Made by a program: the position numbers and the translations under genes. Under the pieces are notes generated by a model. The model was not told the DNA's origin. It saw only the letters and a list, made by a program, of their open reading frames with translations, and made no database searches. DNA of 64,000 bases from Niastella vici (lineage in GTDB: Bacteria; Bacteroidota; Bacteroidia; Chitinophagales; Chitinophagaceae): contig NZ_LVYD01000058.1 in assembly GCF_002077945.1 (NCBI RefSeq), positions 62,001-126,000 of the forward strand, in the 5' to 3' direction. Positions 46,726 to 56,046 of the stretch are shown one piece after another. Each line of letters starts with the position of its first letter. The first letter of the stretch is position 1.

Positions 46726-46794
46726 ATGTTTCGCTCCCACACAATACACATCATGTACATCTCCTGTTGCAATAAATATTGTTGTTGCTGTTAA
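46726..46794 (+). CDS. Cysteine-rich leader peptide of the sulfur operon
   Basis: An ATG at 46726, 25 bases after a perfect -7 box, opens a 22-codon frame that ends in the residues SCCNKYCCCC and TAA at 46792-46794. Six of the last nine codons are Cys (TGT or TGC). It precedes cysH by 79 bases. Leader peptides rich in the pathway's end product are a known way to couple charged-tRNA supply to expression; here cysteine-tRNA shortage would stall ribosomes on the Cys codons. A second short ATG frame (46801-46848) follows. Not proven to be translated. Confidence 0.8.
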   Translation: MFRSHTIHIMYISCCNKYCCCC

Positions 46795-46873
46795 TACTCA
46801 ATGATTACCCGCTTTTCAGCCGTCTTTGCTTCTCAGGTTCCAGATTAATGAATGAAATGAATGATAAACGTAT

Positions 46874-47590
46874 ATGAGCTCAACACTACAGTCAAACTTG
46901 TCAGATTTAACCCACCAATCAGATAGACTAAATATTCATGAATTTATAAAACTGGTTACGGAAAAATTCCCTGGCAAGGTTACTTTTTCAACCAGCTTCA
47001 GCTTTGAAGATCAGGTAATTGCCCACGAAATATTGAGCAATAAGCTGCCGGTGAACATATTTACTTTAGATACCGGAAGGTTATTTTCTGAAACATATTC
47101 TGTTTGGAACAATACCAACGAAAAATACCAGGCGAATATAGCAGCCTACTATCCCGATTACCGTTTGCTCGAAGAATTTGTCACCGAAAAAGGCCCGAAT
47201 GCATTTTATGAGTCGGTTGAGAACCGCAAGCAATGCTGCTTTATTCGTAAGGTAGAACCGCTAAAAAGGGCACTGGCCGGCAACGCCATCTGGATTACCG
47301 GTTTGCGCGCCGAACATTCGCCCGACCGTAAAGACCTCAGCGTAATAGAGTGGGACGAAACCAACCAGATCATCAAGTACAATCCCATTTTGCACTGGAC
47401 AACCGAGCAGGTACGGAAATACATCGACGAAAATAATGTACCATATAATATATTGCATGACCGCGGATTTGTGAGCATTGGCTGCCTTCCCTGTACCCGC
47501 GCTATTCGCCCCGGCGAAGATTTCAGAGCCGGCCGTTGGTGGTGGGAAGATGCAGCTAAAAAAGAATGTGGTTTGCATATACATAAATAA
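46874..47590 (+). CDS. cysH: Phosphoadenylyl/adenylyl-sulfate reductase CysH
   Basis: 238 residues. Reduces activated sulfate to sulfite with thioredoxin. The PP-loop-type region (TFSTSFSFEDQVI) and the motif pair CC (RKQCCFIRK) and CxxC (GCLPCTRAI) are present; the four cysteines are those that hold a [4Fe-4S] cluster, indicating adenylyl-sulfate (APS) as substrate rather than PAPS. No APS kinase gene is in the operon, consistent with this. First structural gene after the leader. Confidence 0.93.
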   Translation: MSSTLQSNLSDLTHQSDRLNIHEFIKLVTEKFPGKVTFSTSFSFEDQVIAHEILSNKLPVNIFTLDTGRLFSETYSVWNNTNEKYQANIAAYYPDYRLLEEFVTEKGPNAFYESVENRKQCCFIRKVEPLKRALAGNAIWITGLRAEHSPDRKDLSVIEWDETNQIIKYNPILHWTTEQVRKYIDENNVPYNILHDRGFVSIGCLPCTRAIRPGEDFRAGRWWWEDAAKKECGLHIHK

Positions 47591-47619
47591 TTATTAACTG
47601 AATTCCTGAAAACAGAAAT

Positions 47620-48528
47620 ATGAGTAAGTATAGTTTAGATTATTTGGATCATCTGGAGTCGGAAGCTATTCATATCTTCCGCGAGGTAGCAGGACAATTT
47701 GAAAGACCGGCTTTATTATTTTCCGGTGGGAAAGATTCCATTACGCTGGTACAACTGGCGTTAAAGGCTTTCCGCCCCGGTAAATTCCCCTTCCCGCTGG
47801 TACACATCGATACCGGCCATAACTTCCCCGAAGCATTGCAATACCGTGATGAACTGGCCAAAAAAATTGGTGAGAAATTAATAGTACGTAACGTAGGCGA
47901 TACCATTAAAGCAAAGAACCTCACCGAACCCAAAGGAAAATTCGCCAGCCGCAACGCATTACAAACCTACACGCTGCTCGATACCATCGAGGAGTTCAAG
48001 TTTGATGCCTGCATTGGTGGTGCCCGCCGCGATGAAGAAAAAGCAAGAGCCAAAGAGCGCATCTTCTCTGTACGCGATGAGTTCGGTCAATGGGACCCCA
48101 AACTGCAACGCCCTGAGCTGTGGAATACCTATAATGGTAGAATAACCAAAGGGGAGAACGTTCGCGTATTCCCAATCAGTAACTGGACCGAGCTGGATGT
48201 ATGGAACTATATCCGCCGCGAAAAGATCGAACTGCCTTCCATATATTTTTCACACGAACGCGAGGTGATCGATCACGAAGGACAACTGGTAGCTGTAAGT
48301 GATTTTATAAAACTCGATGCTACCGACAAGGTGCTAAGGAAGAATGTACGTTATCGTACTGTAGGTGATATGACGTGTACTGCCGCAGTAGAATCGCATG
48401 CTTCGAACATCGACGACATCATCAGCGAGATCACTGCAACAAAAACCAGTGAACGCGGTGAAACCCGTATCGATGACAAGGTATCGGAAGCAGCTATGGA
48501 AGACAGAAAGAAGAACGGATATTTTTAA
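47620..48528 (+). CDS. cysD: Sulfate adenylyltransferase subunit 2
   Basis: 302 residues. ATP-sulfurylase catalytic subunit with the PP-loop motif LFSGGKDSITLVQLA and the conserved GARRDEEKARAKERIFSVRD. Forms a heterodimer with CysN to make adenylyl sulfate from sulfate and ATP. It follows cysH by 29 bases. The 82-base gap to cysN holds AT-rich sequence with a GGGATTT / AAATCCC complementary pair. Confidence 0.95.
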   Translation: MSKYSLDYLDHLESEAIHIFREVAGQFERPALLFSGGKDSITLVQLALKAFRPGKFPFPLVHIDTGHNFPEALQYRDELAKKIGEKLIVRNVGDTIKAKNLTEPKGKFASRNALQTYTLLDTIEEFKFDACIGGARRDEEKARAKERIFSVRDEFGQWDPKLQRPELWNTYNGRITKGENVRVFPISNWTELDVWNYIRREKIELPSIYFSHEREVIDHEGQLVAVSDFIKLDATDKVLRKNVRYRTVGDMTCTAAVESHASNIDDIISEITATKTSERGETRIDDKVSEAAMEDRKKNGYF

Positions 48529-48610
48529 TTTCTGATTTAGCGATTTTGGGATTTTTAGATCTGATCAAATCCCCGAAATCTCGAAATCCCCAAATCTCAA
48601 AATTCTTAAA

Positions 48611-49849
48611 ATGGATTTATTACGGTTTATAACAGCAGGTAGTGTAGATGATGGCAAGAGCACATTGATCGGCCGTTTATTATACGATAGCAAAAGTATA
48701 ATGATCGACCAACTGGAGGCTATTGAGAAACAAAGTAAAAACAAAGAGCAGGGAGAAATTGATCTGGCCTTGTTGACCGATGGTTTACGTGCAGAAAGAG
48801 AGCAGGGCATTACGATCGATGTGGCGTACAAATATTTCTCAACGCCCAAACGTAAGTTCATTATTGCCGATGCGCCCGGGCATATTCAATACACCCGTAA
48901 CATGGTGACCGGCGCTTCTACCGCCGACCTCGCCATTATATTAATTGATGCCCGTAATGGCGTGGTTGAACAAACCCGCCGCCATTCTATCATAACTTCT
49001 TTGCTGAACATTCCGCATGTGGTAGTGGCCATCAATAAAATGGACCTGGTCGATTACTCACAGGATGTTTACAATAATATTGTGATCGATTATGCCGAAG
49101 TGGCAAAATCGCTGGGACTGAAAGATGTAACCTACATCCCCATCAGCGCCGCGTTTGGCGATAACATCGTAGAAAAGTCGCCAAAGCTGAGCTGGTACGA
49201 AGGCTCATCTTTGCTGAACTTTCTTGAATCAGTGGAAGTAGAAAAAGATATTAACCTCGCCGATCCGCGTTTCCCTGTGCAATATGTGATCCGTCCGCAA
49301 ACAGACGATCTGCACGATTATCGTGGTTATGCCGGTAAGGTCATCAGCGGTATTTACAAGAAAGGAGATGCCGTTACCGTGCTTCCCTCAGGAAGAACAA
49401 GCACCATTAAAAATATTGAACATAACGGGGTAGATGTAGCCGAAGTGTTTGCACCACAAAGCGCTATCCTGCACCTGGAAGATGATATTGATATCAGCCG
49501 GGGTGATATTATCGTAAAAAACGATAACCTGCCCAGGGTTACCCAGGAGCTGGATGTGGTGTTGTGCTGGATGGATAACAAACCACTGGTAACCGGTAAC
49601 AAATATTTACTGCAGATCAACAGCCGCGTAGTAAAAAGTGTGATAAAAGAAATTGAGTACAAGCTGGATGTAAATACCCTGCAAAAGACCGATGCCACAT
49701 CAGCCGGTTTGAATGATGTAATAAAAGTGAAAATAAAAACAGCATCACCCATTCCGTACGATTCGTATAGCGAATTGCGCGAGAACGGCGGTGCCATCCT
49801 GATAGATGAAACAAGCCACGTAACAGTAGGCGCCTGTATGATTAAATAG
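48611..49849 (+). CDS. cysN: Sulfate adenylyltransferase subunit 1 (GTPase)
   Basis: 412 residues. EF-Tu-like GTPase: P-loop GSVDDGKSTLIGRLL, switch region EQGITIDVAYKYFST, DAPGH and NKMD motifs. Stimulates the CysD reaction. The protein ends after the EF-Tu-like beta domains, without the CysC APS-kinase fusion found in some bacteria; this agrees with a CysH that uses adenylyl sulfate directly. Confidence 0.95.
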   Translation: MDLLRFITAGSVDDGKSTLIGRLLYDSKSIMIDQLEAIEKQSKNKEQGEIDLALLTDGLRAEREQGITIDVAYKYFSTPKRKFIIADAPGHIQYTRNMVTGASTADLAIILIDARNGVVEQTRRHSIITSLLNIPHVVVAINKMDLVDYSQDVYNNIVIDYAEVAKSLGLKDVTYIPISAAFGDNIVEKSPKLSWYEGSSLLNFLESVEVEKDINLADPRFPVQYVIRPQTDDLHDYRGYAGKVISGIYKKGDAVTVLPSGRTSTIKNIEHNGVDVAEVFAPQSAILHLEDDIDISRGDIIVKNDNLPRVTQELDVVLCWMDNKPLVTGNKYLLQINSRVVKSVIKEIEYKLDVNTLQKTDATSAGLNDVIKVKIKTASPIPYDSYSELRENGGAILIDETSHVTVGACMIK

Positions 49850-49891
49850 CCGGGTAGTAAACAGCGTGTTGAACTTTGAATATTGAATAAC

Positions 49892-50719
49892 ATGAGTACG
49901 AGCGAATTTATACAGCATTTATATGCACAACATAAAAAGGTAGATACCTCATTTCCCGATAAGGAAATGGCGGAGCAGTTCATTGATCAGGTTTTTAATT
50001 TTTTGTTCTTACCCAACAAAAAACATCAGCAGGTCAGCGATCTGGAAAAAGAGCTCAACATCTTAAAGAGCTATTTATCGAGCCTGGCGTATGATGTGGT
50101 GCATACGGAAGACAAGGCCGAACTGATCACAGAAACATTTTTTGCGGTCATCCCCGACCTGTATGCAACGTTGATGAAGGATGCAAATGCGTTGTTGTTG
50201 TTTGACCCGGCCGCGCGGTCAGTAGAAGAAGTGATAGTGGCGTATCCCGGGTTTTATGCAACAGCAGTGTATCGCTTGTCGCACCAGTTATGGGAGCAGG
50301 GTGTTGGAATTTTGCCCAGGCTGTTCACCGAATATGCGCACAGCAAAACAGGAGTTGATATTCATCCCGGCGCCCGTATAGGCGATGCCTTTTGCATTGA
50401 CCATGGAACCGGAATCGTAATAGGCGAGACCACAGAAATTGGTAATAACGTAAAAATATATCAGGGTGTAACATTGGGCGCTTTGAACGTATCGAAAGAT
50501 AATGTAACAAAACGCCACCCGACCATTGAAGATAATGTGACCATTTACTCAGGCGCCACCATTTTAGGAGGCACAACGGTGATAGGAAAAGATAGCATCA
50601 TTGGCGGTAATGTTTGGCTAACGTACAGCGTACCCTCATTCTCGGTGGTATATCATAAAAGTGAAGTGAAAGTACGGGATAAAAATCCATTTCCCGAACC
50701 ATTAAACTTTGTCATCTAA
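49892..50719 (+). CDS. cysE: Serine O-acetyltransferase
   Basis: 275 residues. Acetylates serine to O-acetylserine for cysteine synthase. N-terminal helical part, then a left-handed beta-helix (GVDIHPGARIGDAFCIDHGTGI, EIGNNVKIYQGVTLGAL) with the His/Asp pair of the active site and a hydrophobic end (PLNFVI). The C-terminal Ile fits the insertion into cysteine synthase. ATG at 49892 selected over a TTG at 49883. Confidence 0.94.
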   Translation: MSTSEFIQHLYAQHKKVDTSFPDKEMAEQFIDQVFNFLFLPNKKHQQVSDLEKELNILKSYLSSLAYDVVHTEDKAELITETFFAVIPDLYATLMKDANALLLFDPAARSVEEVIVAYPGFYATAVYRLSHQLWEQGVGILPRLFTEYAHSKTGVDIHPGARIGDAFCIDHGTGIVIGETTEIGNNVKIYQGVTLGALNVSKDNVTKRHPTIEDNVTIYSGATILGGTTVIGKDSIIGGNVWLTYSVPSFSVVYHKSEVKVRDKNPFPEPLNFVI

Positions 50720-50734
50720 TAAAACTGATTTGTT

Positions 50735-51700
50735 ATGATCACAGAAAAAGCAAAAAATATTACAGATAACCAAAACAACCAGCGAATGAGAGCCGGTAAC
50801 ATTTTAGAAACGATTGGCCAAACCCCCCATGTTAAGATCAACAGGCTGTATGGCGAAGGACACGAAGTTTGGATAAAACTCGAACGTAACAATCCAGGCA
50901 ACAGCATTAAGGACCGTATTGCATTGTCGATGATCGAAGATGCAGAGAAGAAAGGTATCCTGAATAAAGACAGTGTGATCATTGAACCTACTTCGGGCAA
51001 CACCGGTATTGGTTTGGCCATGGTATCAGCAGTAAAAGGATACAAATTGATACTGGTAATGCCAGAATCAATGAGTGTGGAAAGAAGACAGTTGATGGAA
51101 CTGTATGGCGCTTCATTTGAATTAACACCCCGTGAAAAAGGGATGAAAGGCGCTATTGAAAAAGCAAAGGAACTGGTTGCCGCAACGCCCAATTCCTGGA
51201 TGCCCCAACAGTTCGATAATGCAGCCAACGTAAAAGTTCACCGCGAAACCACCGCACAGGAAATTCTGGAAAGCTTTCCTGACGGCATCGATTACCTGAT
51301 CACTGGTGTTGGTACCGGCGGACATATCACCGGTGTGGCAGAAGTGCTGAAAGAAAAATTCCCTAACCTGAAAGTATTTGCAGTAGAACCCGAGTTATCG
51401 GCTGTGATCAGCGGCGGTGCTCCCGGACCACATCCTTTGCAGGGATTGGGCGCTGGTTTCATTCCTTCTATCCTGAATACAAAATTGCTCGATGGAACGG
51501 TGCTGGTAGGAAAAGATGAAGCATTTGTATATGCACAACGCCTGGCCAAAGAAGAAGGAATACTGGCTGGTATTTCAACCGGTGCCGCCCTGGCAGCAGT
51601 AGCAAAGAAATTAGCCGAGATACCAAAAGGAGCTCGCGTATTAACATTCAACTACGATACCGGCGAACGGTATTTGTCAATAGAAGGCTTGTATAAATAG
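50735..51700 (+). CDS. cysK: Cysteine synthase
   Basis: 321 residues. Pyridoxal-phosphate enzyme making cysteine from O-acetylserine and sulfide. The lysine lies in [16 protein letters not shown], the substrate loop is [13 protein letters not shown], and the phosphate-binding loop is [10 protein letters not shown]. 15 bases after cysE. Either the CysK or CysM subtype; the residues do not settle it. Confidence 0.93.
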   Translation: MITEKAKNITDNQNNQRMRAGNILETIGQTPHVKINRLYGEGHEVWIKLERNNPGNSIKDRIALSMIEDAEKKGILNKDSVIIEPTSGNTGIGLAMVSAVKGYKLILVMPESMSVERRQLMELYGASFELTPREKGMKGAIEKAKELVAATPNSWMPQQFDNAANVKVHRETTAQEILESFPDGIDYLITGVGTGGHITGVAEVLKEKFPNLKVFAVEPELSAVISGGAPGPHPLQGLGAGFIPSILNTKLLDGTVLVGKDEAFVYAQRLAKEEGILAGISTGAALAAVAKKLAEIPKGARVLTFNYDTGERYLSIEGLYK

Positions 51701-51712
51701 TAAAGTAAGTAC

Positions 51713-52576
51713 ATGCAAACAAACCAAACATCTGGTAAAGTGATACTTGCTGCTGCCGGTCCCGGTGATCCCGAACTGGTAACGGTAAAAACAGTACGCT
51801 ACCTGCAACAGGCTGATGTGGTGTTGGCCGACCGTTTGGTTAGTTCGGCCATCCTGCAGCAGTATGTGAACAGCAAGGCAGAGATCGTGTACGTAGGCAA
51901 GCAATGCAGCCGCGGTTCTTCTACTCCGCAGTATACCATTAATGAACTGATGGTACACTACGCATTACAGGGCAAACTGGTGGTGCGGTTAAAAGGGGGA
52001 GATGCCACTATGTTCTCGAACATACTCGATGAGCTGCAAAGCCTGGTGCAACACAATATACCCTATGAAATTGTACCGGGTGTAACGGCGGCGTTGGGAG
52101 CAGCAGCCTATGCAGGCATTCCTTTAACGGCACGGGGGTATACAACTTCCGTTCGGTTCCTGACCAGCTATAAACTGGATGTTCTTACCCCAACATACTG
52201 GAAAGAGCTGGCACAAACCAACGATACCCTTGTATTTTATATGTCGTCTGAAACATTGGACCATGTAGTGGATAGCCTGGTGCAGCATAATATCAGCAGC
52301 GATAAGTTGCTGGCAGTGATTGAACAGGCAACAACGCCCCTGCAAAATGTACATGTAACCAATATATATGAATATGACCAACAGTTGCGGGGAAAAACAT
52401 TTGTTTCTCCTTCGCTGGTGATCATAGGAAAAGTGGTGGCTTTGCACGAACGGTTCAAATGGATTGCGAACAGCGAAAGTGCCGAGCATTATTTTAAACC
52501 ACTGGCAAAACTGATTACAACGACACCCGATTCTGAAAATGCGGAAAAAGTAAATAAATATGTTAGCAGAGCATAA
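51713..52576 (+). CDS. cobA: Uroporphyrinogen-III C-methyltransferase
   Basis: 287 residues. SAM-dependent methylation of uroporphyrinogen III to precorrin-2, the first step to sirohaem for sulfite reductase. Motifs VILAAAGPGDPELVTVKTV, VRLKGGDATMF and GVTAALGAAAYAGIPLTARG are present. It ends inside the cysJ start (17-base overlap), implying coupled translation. Length is normal for a stand-alone SUMT, so the later CysG functions sit elsewhere in the operon. Confidence 0.94.
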   Translation: MQTNQTSGKVILAAAGPGDPELVTVKTVRYLQQADVVLADRLVSSAILQQYVNSKAEIVYVGKQCSRGSSTPQYTINELMVHYALQGKLVVRLKGGDATMFSNILDELQSLVQHNIPYEIVPGVTAALGAAAYAGIPLTARGYTTSVRFLTSYKLDVLTPTYWKELAQTNDTLVFYMSSETLDHVVDSLVQHNISSDKLLAVIEQATTPLQNVHVTNIYEYDQQLRGKTFVSPSLVIIGKVVALHERFKWIANSESAEHYFKPLAKLITTTPDSENAEKVNKYVSRA

Positions 52577-54308
52577 ACTGAAATTGTTACAGGATTTAGT
52601 AAGGTCTTCAACCAAAGAAGAACTGGTTTGGATAAATGGATTCCTGGCCGGCGTGTTAATGAATTGCCACGATCAGCCTGCACTGGCTTCTACTGCAGCA
52701 CCTGCAACAGCAGCTGCACCCGTGGCTGCCCCTGTTGAAAGCAAACCAACCGTATCTAAAATAACTATAGCATACGGTACTGAAACCGGTAACTCAAAAA
52801 AGCTGGCTACCGACTTGGCCGCTAAAGCAAAGAAAAGTGGTATCCAGGCCAAAGTGGTAAGCCTTGATCAATATCGCCTGAATGATCTGGCGAAAGAAGA
52901 ATATTTCTTCACCATCATCAGCACACAAGGCGAAGGCGAACCACCTGCTACTGCAAAGAAATTTTACGACCACATCCATCAGAATGGTTTCAAGTTGCCT
53001 CAAATAAAATTTGGCGTATTGGCGCTCGGCGATACATCATACCCCCTGTTTTGCAAAGCTGGTGAAGATGTAGATCAGCAATTGCAAAAACTGGGCGGAC
53101 AACGCGTTGTTAACTTAATAAAATGTGATACCGATTACCAGGGGGATGCAGATGGCTGGTTCTCGCAGGTATTGCATTCATTAACCACCACTACCAGCAG
53201 CAATGGTACAGCCAGCGTAGGCGCGGTAGTAACGGCTAAAAAGCCAACCGGCAAAAAAGTTTACAATGGTAGCATCATCACCAACGTAAACCTGAACGAC
53301 AGAGGTTCTCAAAAAGCAACTCATCATATTGAAATAGTGGCCGATGAACTGGAATACCAACCCGGTGATTCAATCGGTATTGTTCCTGAAAACGCACCCG
53401 CTATTGTAGATTCTATTATCGCAGTGACCCGTATCGACAGCAAAAAGACAGTATCGTTTCGTAATGAATCTCATACCGTGCTTGAATTATTGAAAAAGAA
53501 ACTGAACATCGCTTATTTGCCGGAAAGGGTGGTAAAGCAGTATGCATCTATTGTTAAACAGGATATTCCTGAAACAAAGATCAGTTTGCTCGATCTGTTG
53601 AAAATATACCCGGTGAACAATGCGGCCCAGTTTGAAGAAGTGATCGGCATTCTGGAACCCATAACGCCGAGATTGTACTCTATTTCTTCTTCACCCAATG
53701 CACACAGCGGTGAAGTACATATTACTGTAGCCCGCGACAATTTTAAAGTGAACGGCGAAGTAAAACATGGTTTGGCTTCAAACTTCCTGGCTGAACTGCC
53801 AGTTGATGGTTCGCTGGAATTTTATGTACATAAAAATAACCAGTTCCGGTTACCTGCTGAAGACAAAGACGTTATTATGATCGGGCCCGGAACCGGTATT
53901 GCGCCTTTCAGGTCTTTCATTGCTGAGCGCGATGCTGCCGGCGCCAGTGGTCGTAACTGGCTGTTCTTTGGCGACCAGCACTTCACTACCGACTTTTTAT
54001 ATCAAACAGAAATTCAAAACTGGATCCAGACAGGCGTACTCACCAAAGTGAACGTGGCCTTCTCAAGAGACCAGAAATCAAAAATATACGTACAACATAA
54101 AATGCTGGAGAATGCCAAAGCATTTTATGAGTGGTTGCAGAACGGAGCCTATGTATACATCTGCGGCGCTAAAGAACCAATGAGTGTAGATGTGGAATAT
54201 ACCATTCTGCAGATCATTGAAAGATTTGGAAGTAAATCAAGCGCCCAGGCGGTGGAGTATTTGAGCCAATTGAAAGAAGAAGGCCGCTTCCTGAAAGATG
54301 TGTATTAG
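52560..54308 (+). CDS. cysJ: Sulfite reductase flavoprotein CysJ
   Basis: 582 residues. An N-terminal 65-residue Ala/Pro-rich region precedes a flavodoxin domain (IAYGTETGNSKKLATDL), then FAD- and NADPH-binding domains (RLYSISSSP, MIGPGTGIAPFRSF, YICGAKEPM). Passes electrons from NADPH to CysI. The start ATG overlaps the end of cobA. Confidence 0.94.
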   Translation: MLAEHKLKLLQDLVRSSTKEELVWINGFLAGVLMNCHDQPALASTAAPATAAAPVAAPVESKPTVSKITIAYGTETGNSKKLATDLAAKAKKSGIQAKVVSLDQYRLNDLAKEEYFFTIISTQGEGEPPATAKKFYDHIHQNGFKLPQIKFGVLALGDTSYPLFCKAGEDVDQQLQKLGGQRVVNLIKCDTDYQGDADGWFSQVLHSLTTTTSSNGTASVGAVVTAKKPTGKKVYNGSIITNVNLNDRGSQKATHHIEIVADELEYQPGDSIGIVPENAPAIVDSIIAVTRIDSKKTVSFRNESHTVLELLKKKLNIAYLPERVVKQYASIVKQDIPETKISLLDLLKIYPVNNAAQFEEVIGILEPITPRLYSISSSPNAHSGEVHITVARDNFKVNGEVKHGLASNFLAELPVDGSLEFYVHKNNQFRLPAEDKDVIMIGPGTGIAPFRSFIAERDAAGASGRNWLFFGDQHFTTDFLYQTEIQNWIQTGVLTKVNVAFSRDQKSKIYVQHKMLENAKAFYEWLQNGAYVYICGAKEPMSVDVEYTILQIIERFGSKSSAQAVEYLSQLKEEGRFLKDVY

Positions 54309-54354
54309 AACGAAGCGGATGAATTTAATTTGAAACTTGAAACAGCATTTAACG

Positions 54355-56043
54355 ATGAGTACAAACGATAATAAGAATCTGTCTTCTACCGAAAAAATAA
54401 AAATGGCCAGCGATGGCTTGCGCGGTACATTAAAAGAAAGCCTGCGCGATGAAATAACCGGTGCGATCCGTGAAGATGACACAGCGTTGGTTAAGTTCCA
54501 TGGCATGTATCAGCAGGATGATCGTGACCGCCGCGAAGAGCGCAGTGCCAAAAAGCTGGAATGGCTGTATTCTTATATGCTGCGTTTGCGGCTGCCCGGT
54601 GGCTTTATGACCGCTGATCAATACATAGGCTTACATAACATAGCCGGTGAACATTCAACCGGAGTTATTAAGATCACCACCCGCCAAACCATACAGCTGC
54701 ATGGTATTTTAAAATCGCATGTAAAACCAACCATTAAGGCTTTCAACACCATACTCATTGATTCTATTTCAGCCTGTGGTGATGTAAACCGTAATGTGGC
54801 TTGCGCATCACACCCCAAGTTCTCGCCAATACATGAGGAAATATTCTCTTACGCGGGAAAAATAAGCCAATTGGGTTTACCAAAAACAAAAGCATATTAC
54901 GAAATATGGCTCGATGAAAAGCCATTGCTCGATAAAAAGGAAAAAGAGGAAGTAGAGAAAGATCCTTTATACCAGGATCGCTATTTGCCCCGGAAGTTCA
55001 AAATTGGTATAGCCATTCCGCCAAACAACGACGTGGATGTATTTACCAATGACCTTGGTTTGATTGCCATTATTGAAAATGGCAATCTGATAGGGTTTAA
55101 TATTGCTGCCGGTGGCGGTTTGGGCACTACTCATGGTAACGCAGCCACGTACCCGCGCCTGGCATCTATGCTGGGTTTTGTACGTGGCGAAGAACAAACA
55201 CTGAAAGCGGTACTGGAAGTAATTACTATTCAGCGCGACCATGGCAACCGAAGCGATCGTAAACTGAGCCGCCTTAAATACACCATCGACAAAATGGGTG
55301 TGGAAGCTTTCAAAGCAGAACTGGAAAAACGTTGTGGTTTCAAACTCGAAGAGTCAAAACCATATACCTTTACTAGCAGAAAGGACGAATACGGCTGGCA
55401 CAAAAACCACGAAGGGAAATGGTATTATACCGTATTTATTGAAAATGGCCGTATAGCCGATGAAAAAGTTGCTTTAAAAACAGCTTTGCTCGAAGTGGCA
55501 AAAACCGGTAAAACCAATTTCAGGTTCACCAGTAACCAGGGTTTGATCATCAGCGACATTGCCCAAAAGGATAAGAAAGCTGTAGAAAAGATATTGACCG
55601 ATTTCGGAATTATTGCACATACAGACAATGCAGGGGCTGTACGTAAAAATGCCATCGCCTGCGTAGCGTTCAATACCTGTTCGCTGGCGTTGGCCGAAGC
55701 ACAACGCTACTTGCCATCGCTCATCACGAAAATTGAGCCTATCCTGGCTAAGTATGGCCTGGAGAACGACGAAATTTCTATGCGCATGACCGGTTGTCCC
55801 AATGGTTGCGGAAGGCCCTATGCAGCAGAGATCGGTTTTATAGGCACTGCCTATGGCCGTTATAATTTGCATTTAGGTGGCGACCGCGAAGGTTTCCGTT
55901 TGAATAAAAAGTACAAAGAAAATATTGACGAGCCCGCCATTTTGAAAGAGCTGGATGAACTATTTGAGAAATATAGCAAGAACAGGCAAAAAGGCGAAAC
56001 TTTTGGCGATTTTGCAGTTCGGGAAAAGTTGGTAACGATTTAA
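54355..56043 (+). CDS. cysI: Sulfite reductase haemoprotein CysI
   Basis: 562 residues. Reduces sulfite to sulfide using sirohaem and a [4Fe-4S] cluster. The cluster ligands lie in CVAFNTCSLALAEA and TGCPNGCGRP near the C-terminus; the nitrite/sulfite reductase ferredoxin-like half-domains (GGFMTADQYIGLHNIA, GIVIK-type) are present. Expected in a complex with CysJ. The ATG at 54355 is chosen; an upstream TTG at 54337 is in frame. Confidence 0.94.
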   Translation: MSTNDNKNLSSTEKIKMASDGLRGTLKESLRDEITGAIREDDTALVKFHGMYQQDDRDRREERSAKKLEWLYSYMLRLRLPGGFMTADQYIGLHNIAGEHSTGVIKITTRQTIQLHGILKSHVKPTIKAFNTILIDSISACGDVNRNVACASHPKFSPIHEEIFSYAGKISQLGLPKTKAYYEIWLDEKPLLDKKEKEEVEKDPLYQDRYLPRKFKIGIAIPPNNDVDVFTNDLGLIAIIENGNLIGFNIAAGGGLGTTHGNAATYPRLASMLGFVRGEEQTLKAVLEVITIQRDHGNRSDRKLSRLKYTIDKMGVEAFKAELEKRCGFKLEESKPYTFTSRKDEYGWHKNHEGKWYYTVFIENGRIADEKVALKTALLEVAKTGKTNFRFTSNQGLIISDIAQKDKKAVEKILTDFGIIAHTDNAGAVRKNAIACVAFNTCSLALAEAQRYLPSLITKIEPILAKYGLENDEISMRMTGCPNGCGRPYAAEIGFIGTAYGRYNLHLGGDREGFRLNKKYKENIDEPAILKELDELFEKYSKNRQKGETFGDFAVREKLVTI

Positions 56044-56046
56044 AAA

